Positions 6,843 to 6,991 of a stretch of DNA of 6,991 bases are shown in pieces (within the stretch, counting starts at the first letter, position 1; each line of letters begins with the position of its first letter). The notes beneath the pieces are model-generated. The model made no database searches. It was not told the origin of the DNA and was given only the letters and a program-made list of their open reading frames with translations. The DNA is from Candidatus Segatella albertsiae. GTDB taxonomy: Bacteria > Bacteroidota > Bacteroidia > Bacteroidales > Bacteroidaceae. Location: positions 65,502 through 72,492 of the forward strand of contig DKCU01000074.1 of assembly GCA_002451555.1 (NCBI GenBank), given 5' to 3'. The translations under genes and the position numbers were made by a program.

Positions 6843-6944
6843 ACCGCACACCGCACAAGAGTATATATAACTAACTGAGTTACAGAGCATTTACTTCTGT
6901 GCGGTGTCCGCATCAGACCGCACTGACACCGCACATGACCGCAC
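6843..6944. repeat. ACCGCAC heptamer cluster with nested 60-bp dyad (origin- or operator-like)
   Basis: The heptamer ACCGCAC occurs on the plus strand at 6843, 6850, 6917, 6928 and 6938 and once inverted as GTGCGGT at 6899. The last three are spaced 11 and 10 bp, about one helical turn. ACACCGCACA (6848-6857) and TGTGCGGTGT (6898-6907) are perfect 10-bp arms; pairing can extend inward by six more positions with one mismatch and one G-T pair. At the centre sits TAACTGAGTTA (6872-6882), a perfect 11-bp palindrome around G6877, next to an AT-rich TATATATAA. The design resembles iteron or operator sites, but no replication or regulator gene is visible in the window. Confidence 0.7.
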
Positions 6945-6991
6945 GCATTTCCGAGCCGTCATTTTGCCTGTAAGCGGCTCCGCGTTTATAC
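6945..6991. other. Right-edge sequence with no supported gene; short inverted repeat
   Basis: GAGCCG (6953-6958) and CGGCTC (6975-6980) form a short inverted repeat with a 16-nt spacer. Two minus-strand frames are open from the window edge into the heptamer cluster but carry no recognisable domain. The edge could belong to a repeat element or to the tail of an unseen gene; the sequence in view does not decide. Confidence 0.3.

Noticed and set aside
6689..6934. Minus-strand 81-codon open frame starting with GTG
   Set aside because: It starts inside the ACCGCAC repeats and ends inside the 22-bp array, so its codons are made largely of DNA repeats. A DFPNAPSGSF stretch faintly recalls the VirE N-terminal domain, but it is too short and unsupported to call a gene or pseudogene.

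Overview
The window looks like chromosomal DNA of a Bacteroidales bacterium, most likely a gut Prevotella/Segatella-type organism. Three things suggest this: A-rich leaders without strong Shine-Dalgarno sequences before start codons, a Bacteroidetes-type -7 promoter element (TAnnTTTG) before one gene, and protein families that are abundant in this order. The genus is inferred from style, not from a marker gene.

Layout from left to right. (1) The 3' end of a plus-strand AAA-ATPase-like/PD-(D/E)XK gene (1-591) is cut by the window edge. (2) A complete secreted SGNH/GDSL hydrolase follows (651-1454). (3) A 315-bp gap holds two copies of a 49-bp palindromic element exactly 137 bp apart, a 12-bp direct repeat between them, and a -7 promoter element. 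(4) Next is a complete AAA+ ATPase with a C-terminal DUF234-type restriction-like nuclease fold (1770-3218). (5) A strong bidirectional hairpin terminator (3222-3257) separates it from (6) a convergent, full-length type I restriction endonuclease subunit R, HsdR, on the minus strand (3267-6494). (7) The 497 bp upstream of hsdR contain no convincing gene but are highly structured. They hold a degenerating tandem array with a 22-bp period (6586-6754), a small hairpin (6762-6779), and a cluster of ACCGCAC heptamers built around a nested 60-bp dyad (6843-6944).

Three proteins carry a PD-(D/E)XK-type nuclease signature, each joined to or expected beside a P-loop ATPase or helicase domain. This could mean a defence-type neighbourhood, but only HsdR has a well established defence role. 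HsdR needs HsdM and HsdS to act. Neither lies in the window, so they must be elsewhere or absent. The SGNH hydrolase appears unrelated to the others. The least explained part of the window is the repeat-rich DNA: the twin palindromes before the ATPase and the two repeat systems upstream of hsdR.
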